DNA from: Mycobacterium sp.
GTDB taxonomy: Bacteria; Actinomycetota; Actinomycetes; Mycobacteriales; Mycobacteriaceae
Length of the DNA stretch: 64,000 bases
Assembly (NCBI RefSeq): GCF_002863225.1
Contig: NZ_PKEK01000071.1
Coordinates: 1 to 64,000 of the forward strand
Direction: 5' to 3'
This document shows, piece by piece, positions 41,434-50,781 of the stretch. Made by a program: the position numbers and the translations under genes. Under the pieces are notes generated by a model. It worked only from the letters and a program-made list of their open reading frames with translations, made no database searches and had not been told where the DNA came from. Position 1 is the first letter of the stretch; the number at the start of each line of letters is the position of its first letter.

Positions 41434-43757
41434 CTGCCCCCCGTCAGGATCTCGTTGAGAACATAGTCGTCGTGCTCGCCGAGAGTGGGTGCGCCCCGTG
41501 CGATCTCGGCCTCAGCGGCCGACATCCGCCATGGCGCCGCCAGTATCGGTCGCTGGCCCTCGCGGTGATCGCTGACGAAGCGATAGAGCCCGCGGTCCCA
41601 CAGCCGTTGGTCACTGATGATGTCCGCTGTGGTGGCACTCTTGCTGGCCGGCACCCCGGCCGCCCGCAGTTGTTCGCCCAGCCGGACGGCGTCGTGCCGG
41701 CGGGTGAAGTGGGCCAGGTCGGAGTCGAGGGCGTCGGTGTGATCGAGCCGGCATCTCGCTGTGGTGTACCGCTTGTCGTCGACCAGCGCGGTTGCGCCCA
41801 GCACGTCACACAGCTGACGCCACTGCGCGTCGTCGGCGGTGGCGATGCTGATCCAGTCACCCCCGGTGCAGGGGTAGCAACCGTGCGGCGCCATGTCGGC
41901 GTGCCGGTTGCCGTCGGGCGCAAGCTCGTCGCCGGTCAGCTCCCGGGCGAGCAGGCAATCGCCGATCATCGACGTCAGCGTCTCGACCGCCGAGACATCC
42001 ACGAATTGCCCCTCGCCGGTCAGCTCGCGATGCAGCAGCGCTGCGACCGCGGACAACGCGGCCGCCGCGCCCACGGTGGAGTCGCCGTATCGCATGCTGG
42101 TGCCCAGCGGCGGCCCGCCGGGGTATCCGACCAGGGATGCGACCCCGGCCAGTGCGGCGAAGGACGGCGCGTAGCCGGTTTGATAACCAAGCGGTCCGTC
42201 GTTGCCCCACATCTTGATGGACACCGAAATGATGTCCTGCTTGACGTCTTTCAGCTGTTGGTAGCCCAGGCCCATCCGCTCCATCGCGCCGGGCCGGAGA
42301 TTGTTGACCACGATGTCGCTACGCGCGATCAGCGCGCGGAGCCGGTCCAGATCGGCCGCCGACTTCAGGTCGAGCTCGACGCTGAGCACCTCGGGATTGA
42401 TGCTGAGAAAGAATGGGGCGTGGTCGATGTCCGTGCCGCCGTAAGCGCGCATCTCGTCGGGGTGGCCGGAGCTCTCCACCTTGATCACCTCGGCGCCCAG
42501 CAACGCCAGCAGCTTGCCCGCGTAGGGGCCCGCCCACACCTTGGTGAGTTCGACGACGCGGACCCCTTCCAGTGGTCCGCCGCGGGGGATCTTCGGTGGC
42601 TTGAGTTGTGCCTGAACTACTTTGAGCGCCGGACGTGTCGTCGCGACGTCGTCGAGCACTGCAGTGGTGTGCTCGCCGAGGATGGGCGCCGCGCCGGTGA
42701 TCCGGGCCGGTGACGCACTCAGCAGGTAGGGGACACCGGGGTAGGTCGCGGTGCCCAGCACCGGATGGGTGACGTCGCAGAAGAACCCACGGTGCCGGTA
42801 CTGCGGCGAGTCCTCGAGGTCCGCGGCACTGACGACGGGCACCAACGGAACACCAAGCCGCTGAGCATCTTCGGACACCGCGTCCTTGTTCAGGCCGCGT
42901 ACCCAGTCGGCGAATCCGTGCCGGAACCGCGCGACCTTCTGCCGGGTGACCGAGAATTCGAGCCAGTCGTCCTCGAATTGGTCGAGCCAGTCCGGCTGTC
43001 CCATCAGCTTTTTGACCGCGGCCCAGTGGCTACGGCTGGTCATGTACAGGTAGACGAAGCCGTCCGCGCAGGCGGAGAAGCACGCGGGACCCTGCTGGTC
43101 GTAATCGTCGCGGCTGTTCTCCGCAGAGATCTCGCCGGTGATGTAGCGGCCCAGGACGCAGTCCGCGCGTGACGTCAACACCGCGTGCGCCGATACGTCG
43201 ATGGTCTCACCGGCACCGGTGTGCAGACGTCGGAACAACGACGACGCAACGCACAGCGCCGCGTCCAGGCCGGCCTCGTAGTCGGCGAGGAAGCGGCCGG
43301 GACCCTTCAACGGGGGTTTGGCCGGGTCGGCGTGGCTCGGGGTGTGGAAACCCCAGCCGCTGCTGTGAAAGACGTTGAGGCTCTGCGCATTCTGGAGCTC
43401 GGGCGGTGCGTCGACCCCGTACGGGGTGACCGAGCAGAACACCACCCCCGGGTGCCGGCCCGGATCGACCCGGGGCGGCACATGGTCGTCGATGACGGCG
43501 TCAGACGACGCTACGAGGGTGTCTACCCGGTCGCGATCGAGAATCACCGATCGCTTGCCGGTGTTGAGGTAGGCGAACACCGCGCTGCGCTCCGGGCCGC
43601 CGTCGCCGATGATCGGGCCCATCGCCCGGGTGGGGCTGCCACCCGGGCGTTCGACCTTGATCACGTCGGCGCCGAAGTCCGCGAGCAACTTTCCGCAGTA
43701 TTCGCCGGCAACCGATTCGGCCAATTCGACGATCCGCATCCCCGTCAGTGCCGACAT
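41430..43757 (-). CDS. Fused two-domain class III (CaiB/BaiF) CoA-transferase
   Basis: 775 aa: two CoA-transferase family III units in one chain. Unit 1 (about 1-375) starts MRIVELAESVAGEYCGKLLA and has a candidate catalytic Asp in LADYEAGLDAAL. Unit 2 (about 395-770) starts VRVVELTKVWAGPYAGKLLA and has the Asp in RYGDSTVGAAAALS. The enzymes are interlocked dimers, so a fusion would give a pseudo-homodimer. M. tuberculosis has similar long versions. It activates an acid by CoA transfer, consistent with the crotonase and SDR beside it. Confidence 0.9.
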   Translation of the reverse strand: MSALTGMRIVELAESVAGEYCGKLLADFGADVIKVERPGGSPTRAMGPIIGDGGPERSAVFAYLNTGKRSVILDRDRVDTLVASSDAVIDDHVPPRVDPGRHPGVVFCSVTPYGVDAPPELQNAQSLNVFHSSGWGFHTPSHADPAKPPLKGPGRFLADYEAGLDAALCVASSLFRRLHTGAGETIDVSAHAVLTSRADCVLGRYITGEISAENSRDDYDQQGPACFSACADGFVYLYMTSRSHWAAVKKLMGQPDWLDQFEDDWLEFSVTRQKVARFRHGFADWVRGLNKDAVSEDAQRLGVPLVPVVSAADLEDSPQYRHRGFFCDVTHPVLGTATYPGVPYLLSASPARITGAAPILGEHTTAVLDDVATTRPALKVVQAQLKPPKIPRGGPLEGVRVVELTKVWAGPYAGKLLALLGAEVIKVESSGHPDEMRAYGGTDIDHAPFFLSINPEVLSVELDLKSAADLDRLRALIARSDIVVNNLRPGAMERMGLGYQQLKDVKQDIISVSIKMWGNDGPLGYQTGYAPSFAALAGVASLVGYPGGPPLGTSMRYGDSTVGAAAALSAVAALLHRELTGEGQFVDVSAVETLTSMIGDCLLARELTGDELAPDGNRHADMAPHGCYPCTGGDWISIATADDAQWRQLCDVLGATALVDDKRYTTARCRLDHTDALDSDLAHFTRRHDAVRLGEQLRAAGVPASKSATTADIISDQRLWDRGLYRFVSDHREGQRPILAAPWRMSAAEAEIARGAPTLGEHDDYVLNEILTGGR

Positions 43758-43773
43758 GCGCGACCTCGAGACG

Positions 43774-44742
43774 TCAGGGCTTGGCGCGCCCTGAGCGGCT
43801 CAGCCGCCACTCGGGCGGGAAGTTCAGGTCGTTGTCCTTGACGACGTTGTTGAGGCCCTTTTCGAAAGTGCCACCGGTGAGGTCGACCTCTTCGGCGTCG
43901 TTCTTGATCAGCGGCAGCATGCCCTCGACCATGCCGGTGAGCAGGCTGCCGAAGTACTCGCCCTTGTGCTGCTTGTACAACTCCAGGAACGTCTTCTGCA
44001 CGGCGACGGTGTCGGTAGGCCGGGACCGCGAGCAGGCCAGCGCATACTTCTCGGTCTCGGCTTCCAGCTTGTCGCGCGGCACCACGCTGTTGATGAAGCC
44101 GCAGTCGTACATCTCCTTTGCGCTGAACGGCCTTCCGGTGAAGAGCATTTCGGAGAACTTGCGCAGGCCCATCGTCTCGGCCCACCACCACAGCCGCGGT
44201 CCCCAGCCCACGTACCGGAACGCCGGGTGCCCGAACAGGGCGTCGTCGGAGGAGATCACCAGGTCGGCGTCCCCGGCCTGGTAGAAGTGCCAGCCGTAGC
44301 AGTAACCCTTGGCCTCGATGATGCTGATCTTCCGAAGTTCTTGCAGCGGGCGGTTTCCGGCCCTGGCCTTCGCGTAGAAATCGGTCACCGTGGACAGATA
44401 GCGGTAGGAGCCACCGGGCGGGTACTTGACGTCGTCGTCGTTGATCGCGAGTTCGTGGTGCAACGGCAGACCGGGATTTTCGAGCATCGGTCGCTGCTCG
44501 GGCAGATCACCACCGCTGCCGAAATCGTCGCCCTCGCCGCGTATCACGACGACCTTGACATCGTCGTCGACGTTGCACTTGTGGATCAGGTCGGCGTAAT
44601 TCTGCCGCATGCCCAGGCTGGTGGCGTTCTGCGCCTCCGGCCGGTCGAAGGTGATGTAGGCGATGCGGTTCTTATTGTCCTTTTCGAACTTGATGAACTG
44701 CTCGGCTTCCTTCTTCAGCTTTTCGTAGTCGTACTCAACCAT
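43774..44742 (-). CDS. Crotonase-superfamily enzyme, non-canonical
   Basis: 322 aa from ATG 44742. Crotonase fold with oxyanion motifs GEGDDFGSGGDLPEQ and IIEAKGYCYGWHFYQAGDAD. The usual Glu residues are absent: GYCYGWHFY replaces the GGGxE loop, and GHPAFRYVGWGPRLWWW replaces PExxLG. The aromatic-rich pocket and a long C-terminus (FINSVVPRDKLEAETEKY onward) suggest a specialised CoA-ester lyase or hydrolase. Part of the minus-strand catabolic arm. Confidence 0.82.
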   Translation of the reverse strand: MVEYDYEKLKKEAEQFIKFEKDNKNRIAYITFDRPEAQNATSLGMRQNYADLIHKCNVDDDVKVVVIRGEGDDFGSGGDLPEQRPMLENPGLPLHHELAINDDDVKYPPGGSYRYLSTVTDFYAKARAGNRPLQELRKISIIEAKGYCYGWHFYQAGDADLVISSDDALFGHPAFRYVGWGPRLWWWAETMGLRKFSEMLFTGRPFSAKEMYDCGFINSVVPRDKLEAETEKYALACSRSRPTDTVAVQKTFLELYKQHKGEYFGSLLTGMVEGMLPLIKNDAEEVDLTGGTFEKGLNNVVKDNDLNFPPEWRLSRSGRAKP

Positions 44743-44856
44743 GGGCCGTCTCCAATGTGTGTCGTTGATTATTTGAACTGGCCGCCAGCGTGGGCGGGAA
44801 GCGAAACGCCTGTGATGTAACACCAGGGGTGGAGATGCTCGAGATGTCGCGACCGC

Positions 44857-46065
44857 TCATGAGGTCGAGGCCGGCATGGTCTCCCATCCCCGCACCGTCG
44901 ACGTCGGGCTGAGTTTGGCTCTGGTCAGGTCGACCTCCCATTCCGGGAAGCGCCGGAGGATCTCCTCCAACGCGATGCGCCCCTCCAGCCGGGCCAGCGC
45001 CGACCCCAGGCAGAAATGGGTCCCGACGCCGAAGGTCAGGTGCTGTCGGGTTTGCCGGTGGATATCGAATTCTTCACTGTTCGAACCGAATTGGCGGGGG
45101 TCGCGGTTGGCGGCGCCGATCAGCATCATCATCACCGCGCCCTCGGGGACGGTCTGGCCGTAGTAAGTGATGTCGCGCGTCACATAGCGGGCCGCATGCG
45201 GCGCCGGAGGCTCGAAGCGCAGTAACTCCTCGATCGCCTGCGGGATCAAGGTGGGGTCGTCGGCGAGTTGCCGGCGCTGGTCTGGATGTTCGGCGAGAAC
45301 CTTTCCGGCCCAACCGATCAGCCGGGTGGTGGTCTCGTTGCCGGCGCCGGCGACGACGTTGAGATAGATCAGCAACTCGTCGCGGGACAGCCGGCGGGTG
45401 GTGCCGGTCTCGTCGACGAACTCGACGTTGAGCAGCTCGGTCATGATGTCATCGGAGGGATGTTCCGCGCGCCAGTCGATGTAGGCGGCGAAGATCTCCC
45501 CGGTGACCAGACCGTGGTCGGCGTTCATCGGCTTGCCGGCCTCGGTGCGCATCTGCGCGTTGGTGTGGTCGCGGATGAATTCCTGGTCGTCCTCGGGAAT
45601 GCCGAGCAGCATGCTGATCACCTTCATCGGCATCTGAGCGCCCAGGTCGGCGACGAAGTCGAGGTGTCCCGTCCCGATCAGCGGGTCCAGCGACTGGGCG
45701 CAGAAGTCGCGGATCTGCTGTTCGAGCGCCGCGATCTTGCGCGGGGTGAACATCCGGGAGAGCAGCTTGCGGTGGATGTCGTGGACCGGCGGGTCTTCCA
45801 TGATGAGCAGCCCCGGCGGGATGTCGAGGTTGGCCTTGATCAGCTCGACGATGATGCCGCGCGCCGAGCTGAAAGTCGCGTGATTCACCAGCGCCTTGTC
45901 GACGTCGTCGAATCGGCTCAGCGCGTAGAAGTCGTGCTCGGTGTTGTAGTACAGCGGCGCCCGTTCACGCAGTCGCGCGAAGGTGGGATAGGGGTCCGCG
46001 TTGACGACGACGTCGTAGGGGTCGTAATTGACGTCTTGAACATTCGCGTCGGTGCTGATCGTCAC
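44857..46065 (-). CDS. Cytochrome P450
   Basis: 402 aa. I helix VVAGAGNETTTRLIGWAG, ExxR in EELLRF, heme loop LTFGVGTHFCLGSALARLEG. AGNETT and HFCLGSALARLE are frequent in mycobacterial P450s acting on lipids or sterol-like substrates. It is the first enzyme gene after the TetR gene on the minus arm, mirroring the TetR-P450 order of the plus arm. Confidence 0.9.
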   Translation of the reverse strand: MTISTDANVQDVNYDPYDVVVNADPYPTFARLRERAPLYYNTEHDFYALSRFDDVDKALVNHATFSSARGIIVELIKANLDIPPGLLIMEDPPVHDIHRKLLSRMFTPRKIAALEQQIRDFCAQSLDPLIGTGHLDFVADLGAQMPMKVISMLLGIPEDDQEFIRDHTNAQMRTEAGKPMNADHGLVTGEIFAAYIDWRAEHPSDDIMTELLNVEFVDETGTTRRLSRDELLIYLNVVAGAGNETTTRLIGWAGKVLAEHPDQRRQLADDPTLIPQAIEELLRFEPPAPHAARYVTRDITYYGQTVPEGAVMMMLIGAANRDPRQFGSNSEEFDIHRQTRQHLTFGVGTHFCLGSALARLEGRIALEEILRRFPEWEVDLTRAKLSPTSTVRGWETMPASTS

Positions 46066-46252
46066 GAAATCTTGCCTTTCGCCTCAACTTCGGTGATCCG
46101 GATGGGCCGCACACCGAGTCGATGCCGCCAGTGTGTCAGCGTCTCGGGCGGTTTGGGCGATTTGTACTTTTCGCTTAACCGGACCGGGCGCGCGCTTACC
46201 CGCCACCGGCAACTCTATTGCCGTAGAGAAGTAAACGGGCCGGATTCGGCGG

Positions 46253-46942
46253 CTAATGTGCCCGCGGTTGCAGGGCGGCGCCGTCGTGGGTGAGTTGACC
46301 TTGGCGCTCGCTGCCCAACACTCCGGCCACGATCGCCGACAGCACGCCGTCGAGTTGCTCCGGAGTGTCGATGATCCGGTCGCCATGGACAAACCGCAGC
46401 ATCAGACCGTTGATGAAAGTCAGCGTGACATTGCTGAGGTCGTCGACCACGTCGGGGGCCAGCTCGGCGCCGTGCGGCAGCAGCTGGACCAGGATGTCGT
46501 GGTGCAGCTTGGTGAAAGCGTCGACGGCACGCTGCAGGGTGGCACCGATTGCCGGATCGCGGGTGGCGTGGATCGTCAGCTCATAACGCGCCCGGGTACG
46601 GCTGAGCTGGGGTTCTTCGCCGCTCTGGATGACCACCTTGGCCAGTGTGGACGCCGACGACCCGTCTTCGAGGGCGGCGCCGTCGGCGACCGTCTGCAAC
46701 GTCGCCAGGTCGAGTTCGACCATCCGCTCGGCGACGGCGTGCAGCAACGCCGACCGGGTGCGGAAATAGAACGACGTCGTGCCGTCGGGCACACCGGCAC
46801 GGCCGTCGACTTTCAGATGGCTCAGCCCCTTGGAGCCGTCGTCGGCGAGCAGCTGTATCGCCGCATCGCACAGTTCGCGCCGGCGTTGATCGGGGTTGGG
46901 CTTGCGTCGTCTAGGTATCCCGGCAGTGTAGCGGCGATTCAC
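46253..46942 (-). CDS. TetR-family regulator of the catabolic cluster, minus arm
   Basis: 229 aa from GTG 46942. HTH: DQRRRELCDAAIQLLADDGS, then LKVDGRAGVPDGTTSFYFRT. The ligand domain is helical with LTFINGLMLRFVHGD. It lies 187 bp upstream of the P450 gene it probably controls. Together with the TetR at 34016 it brackets the cluster. Confidence 0.85.
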   Translation of the reverse strand: MNRRYTAGIPRRRKPNPDQRRRELCDAAIQLLADDGSKGLSHLKVDGRAGVPDGTTSFYFRTRSALLHAVAERMVELDLATLQTVADGAALEDGSSASTLAKVVIQSGEEPQLSRTRARYELTIHATRDPAIGATLQRAVDAFTKLHHDILVQLLPHGAELAPDVVDDLSNVTLTFINGLMLRFVHGDRIIDTPEQLDGVLSAIVAGVLGSERQGQLTHDGAALQPRAH

Positions 46943-47047
46943 CCGCGGCTTTGACGTCCCGGACGAGCCAGGTTTTGGCCGGGATCGGCGCTACTCTATA
47001 TTCGTAGTGTTAGCGTCGAATTGATTTACCCGTCGAACGGACAACAC

Positions 47048-47596
47048 GTGGCCGCTCCCGCCAGCACGCTCGATCAACTGCACCGCCCGCTATCCCGGTC
47101 GCAGGCGTCGCCGCGCGAGGCGCCCAAAGTGACTGGAACGTATCGATTTCAGGTGATGGCCGCCGGCATCGCCGACGCGGTGATGTCGATCGGTGGACTG
47201 ATCTTCGACCGCGCGATGGCGGGCTGGGACGTCAGCGTCGTGGTCGACGGTGAGCCTGATCGCGGGGTGGACCACCGCCCGATCAAGATTCTGGGCGCGC
47301 GGGTGGTCACCCGGTCGCCGGACGCAGACGACGACCGTCCGAACCTGCTCGCTGTCGCGACCGACCTCATGGTCCGCAGCGATGCGGTGCGCCGTCGTGT
47401 GCTCGAGGTCGGCAAAGGTGGCGAGACCGCCGTGCTGCTCTGGGGCCGGCATCACCCGACGACCTTCGGCCGCACCTTCGTCGCCGCCCGGCATCAGCCG
47501 AGTGCGGCCGCCCAGGTCTTCAAATCCCAGGCCCTGATGGCCGGCGGGATGCAGGCGTCCCAGCGCGCCGACGAGGGCTTTTATTCGATGGCGTGA
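47048..47596 (+). CDS. Conserved mycobacterial hypothetical protein
   Basis: 182 aa from GTG 47048 (TTG 47021 possible). Mixed alpha/beta, no signal peptide: FQVMAAGIADAVMSIGGLIF, then a charged strand region (WDVSVVVDGEPDRGVDHRPI) and LLAVATDLMVRSDAVRRRVL. I do not recognise the family. It is tail to tail with the methyltransferase gene, 3 bp apart. Confidence 0.6.
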   Translation: MAAPASTLDQLHRPLSRSQASPREAPKVTGTYRFQVMAAGIADAVMSIGGLIFDRAMAGWDVSVVVDGEPDRGVDHRPIKILGARVVTRSPDADDDRPNLLAVATDLMVRSDAVRRRVLEVGKGGETAVLLWGRHHPTTFGRTFVAARHQPSAAAQVFKSQALMAGGMQASQRADEGFYSMA

Positions 47597-47599
47597 GCG

Positions 47600-48346
47600 T
47601 CAGGCCGGCTTGCCGGCCGAGACGAACTGCAGGTTGCGCTGGATCTGCTGATCGATGTCGGTCAGGCCGGCGTCGGAGAACAAGTCGACGAAGACGTCAC
47701 GGTCAAACAGGCGCAGCCCGATCACTTTTGCGCTTGCCTGCGTCGCCTGCCGGACGCCTGGCAGCTGAGTGGCGTAGCTGGTCAAGATCGCCACCCGACC
47801 GCCGGGCCGCAGCACGCGGACCATTTCGCGGGCGACCTTGAAAGGCTCAGGCATCAGATACAGCGCGCCGAAACAGCAAACGGCGTCGAAGGTTTCGTCG
47901 TCGAACGGCAGCGATCCCGCGTCACCGCGCACATAGCAGGTACGCGGTCCACTGTTGTCCTGCACGGCGCGGCTGAGCATCGGCACCGAAATGTCGAGTC
48001 CGACCGCCAGCCCGTCCGGCGGCAGCTGTTCAACCAGCTTGCTGGTGAAATTGCCTGGGCCACAGGCGATGTCGAGTAAGCGAGAGGCGCCTGACAGGCC
48101 GAGAGTCTCGGCCGCGCGACGTTGTTCGGAGCCGGTGGTGACGCCGCTGGCGACATAAAATGCCACCGGCCGCCACAGCCGTTCGTACACTCCCGCCACC
48201 AGCGGGCTGTTCATCGCGGCCTGGGCCAGCGTCGGGGTTTCACTGGCCACCGACTCGCCGAGCACGTCGAGAAAGCCGTGCCGCAGGCTCGCCTCACGGT
48301 TGAGCAAGGCACGGGTGGTCTGCAGCGGATCATCGGTGCGGGTCAT
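47600..48346 (-). CDS. SAM-dependent methyltransferase
   Basis: 248 aa from ATG 48346. Class I fold: motif I LLDIACGPGNFTSKLV, motif II GLDISVPMLSRAV, DAVCCFGALYLMPEP and motif IV-type VRVLRPGGRVAIL. The N-terminal 80 residues are an extra helical cap. Similar to UbiE/menaquinone- or mycolipid-type methyltransferases, substrate unknown. Divergent from pat with 88 bp between. Confidence 0.85.
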   Translation of the reverse strand: MTRTDDPLQTTRALLNREASLRHGFLDVLGESVASETPTLAQAAMNSPLVAGVYERLWRPVAFYVASGVTTGSEQRRAAETLGLSGASRLLDIACGPGNFTSKLVEQLPPDGLAVGLDISVPMLSRAVQDNSGPRTCYVRGDAGSLPFDDETFDAVCCFGALYLMPEPFKVAREMVRVLRPGGRVAILTSYATQLPGVRQATQASAKVIGLRLFDRDVFVDLFSDAGLTDIDQQIQRNLQFVSAGKPA

Positions 48347-48434
48347 GACAGTGAGTCTGCCGGGGCGCGTGTTCTTGCTGCAACACGCGCACAACCCATA
48401 GCCTGGCAACATCTTCAACGGCGACGGGGGCGGC

Positions 48435-49433
48435 ATGGTGAGCGAGTTGACCACGCTGCGCGCCGATGAACTCGCGGCGCTGGACATCTTCAAGGGGCGC
48501 GCCGCCGAGGACCTCATGCCGCTGGCGGCCAGCCTGCAACCGCTGCAGGCCGCGGCGGGACAGGTCCTGATGCGCCAGGGCGAGAGGGCGGTGTCGTTCC
48601 TGCTCATCGCGTCGGGCGCGGCCGAGATCCAGCACGTCGCGGAGGACCACGTGGTGACCGTCGAGCACGTCGCGGCCGGCACGATCGTCGGCGAGATCGC
48701 GCTGCTGCGCAACATCCCGCGGACCGCGACGGTGACCACCACCAACGTGCTGACCGGCTGGGTCGGCGACAGCGACGCTTTCGCGCGGCTGGTGCACATT
48801 CCCGGGATCATGACCCGGCTGGTGCGCACGGTTCGCCAGCGGCTCGCGGCGTTTCTCACGCCGATCCCGGTCCGCACCCGCGACGGCACCGAGCTGCTGC
48901 TGCGTCCGGTGCTGCCCGGAGACAGCGCCCGCACCCTGCAGGGGCATGTCCGGTTCTCCGCCGACACCTTGTACCGGCGGTTCATGTCGGCGCGGGTGCC
49001 GAGTCCGGCGCTGATGGATTATCTGGCTGAGGTCGACTACGTCGACCACTTCGTCTGGGTGATGACCGACCGGGACGGCAATCCGATCGCCGATGCGCGA
49101 TTCGTGCGCGACAACCACGATCCCGACGTCGCCGAGATCGCGTTCACGGTCGCCGACGCTTACCAGGGTCGGGGGATCGGGTCGTTTCTGATCGACGCCC
49201 TCGCCGTTGCCGCGCGGGTGGCCGGGGTGGAGAAGTTCTCGGGGCGAATGCTTGCCGACAACGTGGCGATGCGCACACTGATGGATCACTATGGCGCGTT
49301 CTGGCAGCGCGATGACGTCGGGGTGGTCACCACCGTCGTCGACGTTCCTGATTCCGCGCACCTGTCACTGGATCGCGACATGATCACCAGCATCAAACAT
49401 GTTGCCCGTCAGGTCATTCGGGCCGTCAGCTGA
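48435..49433 (+). CDS. pat: cAMP-dependent protein lysine acetyltransferase (Pat, Rv0998 type)
   Basis: 332 aa. An N-terminal cyclic-nucleotide-binding domain (about 15-140) has the phosphate cassette GEIALLRNIPRTATV with the key Glu and Arg. The C-terminal GNAT domain has YQGRGIGSFLIDAL as the acetyl-CoA loop. Mycobacterial Pat acetylates and inhibits acyl-CoA synthetases when cAMP is bound. Length and architecture fit Rv0998. Confidence 0.94.
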   Translation: MVSELTTLRADELAALDIFKGRAAEDLMPLAASLQPLQAAAGQVLMRQGERAVSFLLIASGAAEIQHVAEDHVVTVEHVAAGTIVGEIALLRNIPRTATVTTTNVLTGWVGDSDAFARLVHIPGIMTRLVRTVRQRLAAFLTPIPVRTRDGTELLLRPVLPGDSARTLQGHVRFSADTLYRRFMSARVPSPALMDYLAEVDYVDHFVWVMTDRDGNPIADARFVRDNHDPDVAEIAFTVADAYQGRGIGSFLIDALAVAARVAGVEKFSGRMLADNVAMRTLMDHYGAFWQRDDVGVVTTVVDVPDSAHLSLDRDMITSIKHVARQVIRAVS

Positions 49434-49434
49434 C

Positions 49435-50097
49435 ATGCGGCGGTTTGCCGGAGCGGCGATACTGCTACTGCTCGCCGGGTGTGCCCAACCGGCGGAGCTC
49501 CCAGCGGCGCCGTCGGCCGGCGCATCGGCGCGCCACGTCGACCCGGGCAACATCAGACGGGTGCGGCGCGACCTGCCGCCGGGCTACGAAGTGGCTCCGA
49601 TAGCGGATCTGGCTTCACCGCAACGTATTTGGGGGCTAGCGGGTGCCGGCGCGGCCAGCCCGGAGCGCTGCGCGCAGCTGGCCGACCCGGCCGGTGGTCA
49701 TGGCCAGCGGGCCCAGGGCATTTCCGGGTCGGGTGCCGGTGGCACGGTGTATGCGGTGGTCGTCCTCGCTGCATCCGGCACGGTGGCACTGGATCACGCC
49801 GTGGTGGACCAGTGCCGGCAGTGGAGCATGACCGATGGCCGCGCCCGCGCTCGTATCAGCATCGTCGACGCGCCCCACATCGACTCCGCCGAGACGCTGG
49901 GAATGGCGGCGAGAATAGCGACCTCCGTCGAGGGCGGCAATGAAATCGCCTCGCAGGCAAGCACCTTCACCGCGTACCTCGGTGACTACTATGCCTTCAC
50001 CACGCTGATCAGCGATCCCGGCTCGCCGCATCCGGCGTTGACGCCGCAATTCGCGGCGGACCTGCTGGTGAAAACGGTATCAGCCGTACGCGGGTGA
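49435..50097 (+). CDS. Lipoprotein (DUF5642-like), first of a tandem pair
   Basis: 220 aa from ATG 49435, one base after the pat stop. Lipobox LLLLAGC at the end of the signal peptide. The mature domain begins RRDLPPGYEVAPIADL and contains two cysteines that could pair (ERCAQ, DQCRQ). Matches the lipoprotein that follows Rv0998 in M. tuberculosis. Exposed at the cell surface; function unknown. Confidence 0.8.
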   Translation: MRRFAGAAILLLLAGCAQPAELPAAPSAGASARHVDPGNIRRVRRDLPPGYEVAPIADLASPQRIWGLAGAGAASPERCAQLADPAGGHGQRAQGISGSGAGGTVYAVVVLAASGTVALDHAVVDQCRQWSMTDGRARARISIVDAPHIDSAETLGMAARIATSVEGGNEIASQASTFTAYLGDYYAFTTLISDPGSPHPALTPQFAADLLVKTVSAVRG

Positions 50098-50121
50098 CGG
50101 CGGTGCGTTAGATTGGCCTCA

Positions 50122-50778
50122 ATGATGCGGATTGCTGTTGCCCTTGGGACGGTCTGCGTGTTGGCAGCGTGCTCCCATGGTTCCTCGGAGGCGCCACCGT
50201 CGGCGGATATCTCGAAGATCACGCAGGTCAAGTCCGACTTCGGGCCTGGCTACAAAGTCAAGGAAACCGCCAAAACCGCAATCGATCCCAAGGTGCTGGC
50301 GACGCACAAGCTGCCACCGGGGCTGACTTTCGATCCGCCCGACTGCGCGGAGTTCGTCATCGGTGACGACATGCCGGCGGGACTGCAGGGAAACATGGCC
50401 GCGGTGGCCGCCGAGGGTGAGGGCGGGCGCTTCATCGCGATGGCCGTCCAGACGTCGGCGTCGGTGCCGTTCAAAGAACCCCCGCGAAACTGCGCCAAGG
50501 TGGCGTTCCAGGGCGGTCGGGTGCGGGGGCTGATCGAGGTGGTCGAGACGCCGCACATCGACGGCACCCAGACGCTCGGCGTGCACCGGCTGTTGCAAAC
50601 CGTGGTGCAGGGCAAGCCGCGCAGCGGCGAGTTGTACAACTACACCGCGCATTTCGGCGACTACCAGGTGATCGTCACTGCCAACCCGATGCCCATTCCG
50701 GGTCAGCCGCCGAAGCCGGTCGACACCAAACAGGCTCGCGATCTGCTGGTTAAGTCGGTGGCCGCGATCAAGAACTGA
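50122..50778 (+). CDS. Lipoprotein (DUF5642-like), second of a tandem pair
   Basis: 218 aa from ATG 50122. Lipobox VCVLAAC. The same layout as the preceding gene: FGPGYKVKETAK near the start, cysteines in PPDCAEF and RNCAKV, VVETPHIDGTQTLG parallel to VDAPHIDSAETLG in the first protein, and a terminal DLLVKSVAA parallel to DLLVKTVSA. So the two are paralogues from an old tandem duplication. Function unknown. Confidence 0.8.
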   Translation: MMRIAVALGTVCVLAACSHGSSEAPPSADISKITQVKSDFGPGYKVKETAKTAIDPKVLATHKLPPGLTFDPPDCAEFVIGDDMPAGLQGNMAAVAAEGEGGRFIAMAVQTSASVPFKEPPRNCAKVAFQGGRVRGLIEVVETPHIDGTQTLGVHRLLQTVVQGKPRSGELYNYTAHFGDYQVIVTANPMPIPGQPPKPVDTKQARDLLVKSVAAIKN

Positions 50779-50781
50779 TCG

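Noticed and set aside
20521..47596. Integrase, transposase or insertion sequence that would explain the accessory stretch.
   Set aside because: None was found; no transposase or recombinase motifs and no second copy of the tRNA 3' end were noticed, so a mobile origin is only suggested by composition and position.
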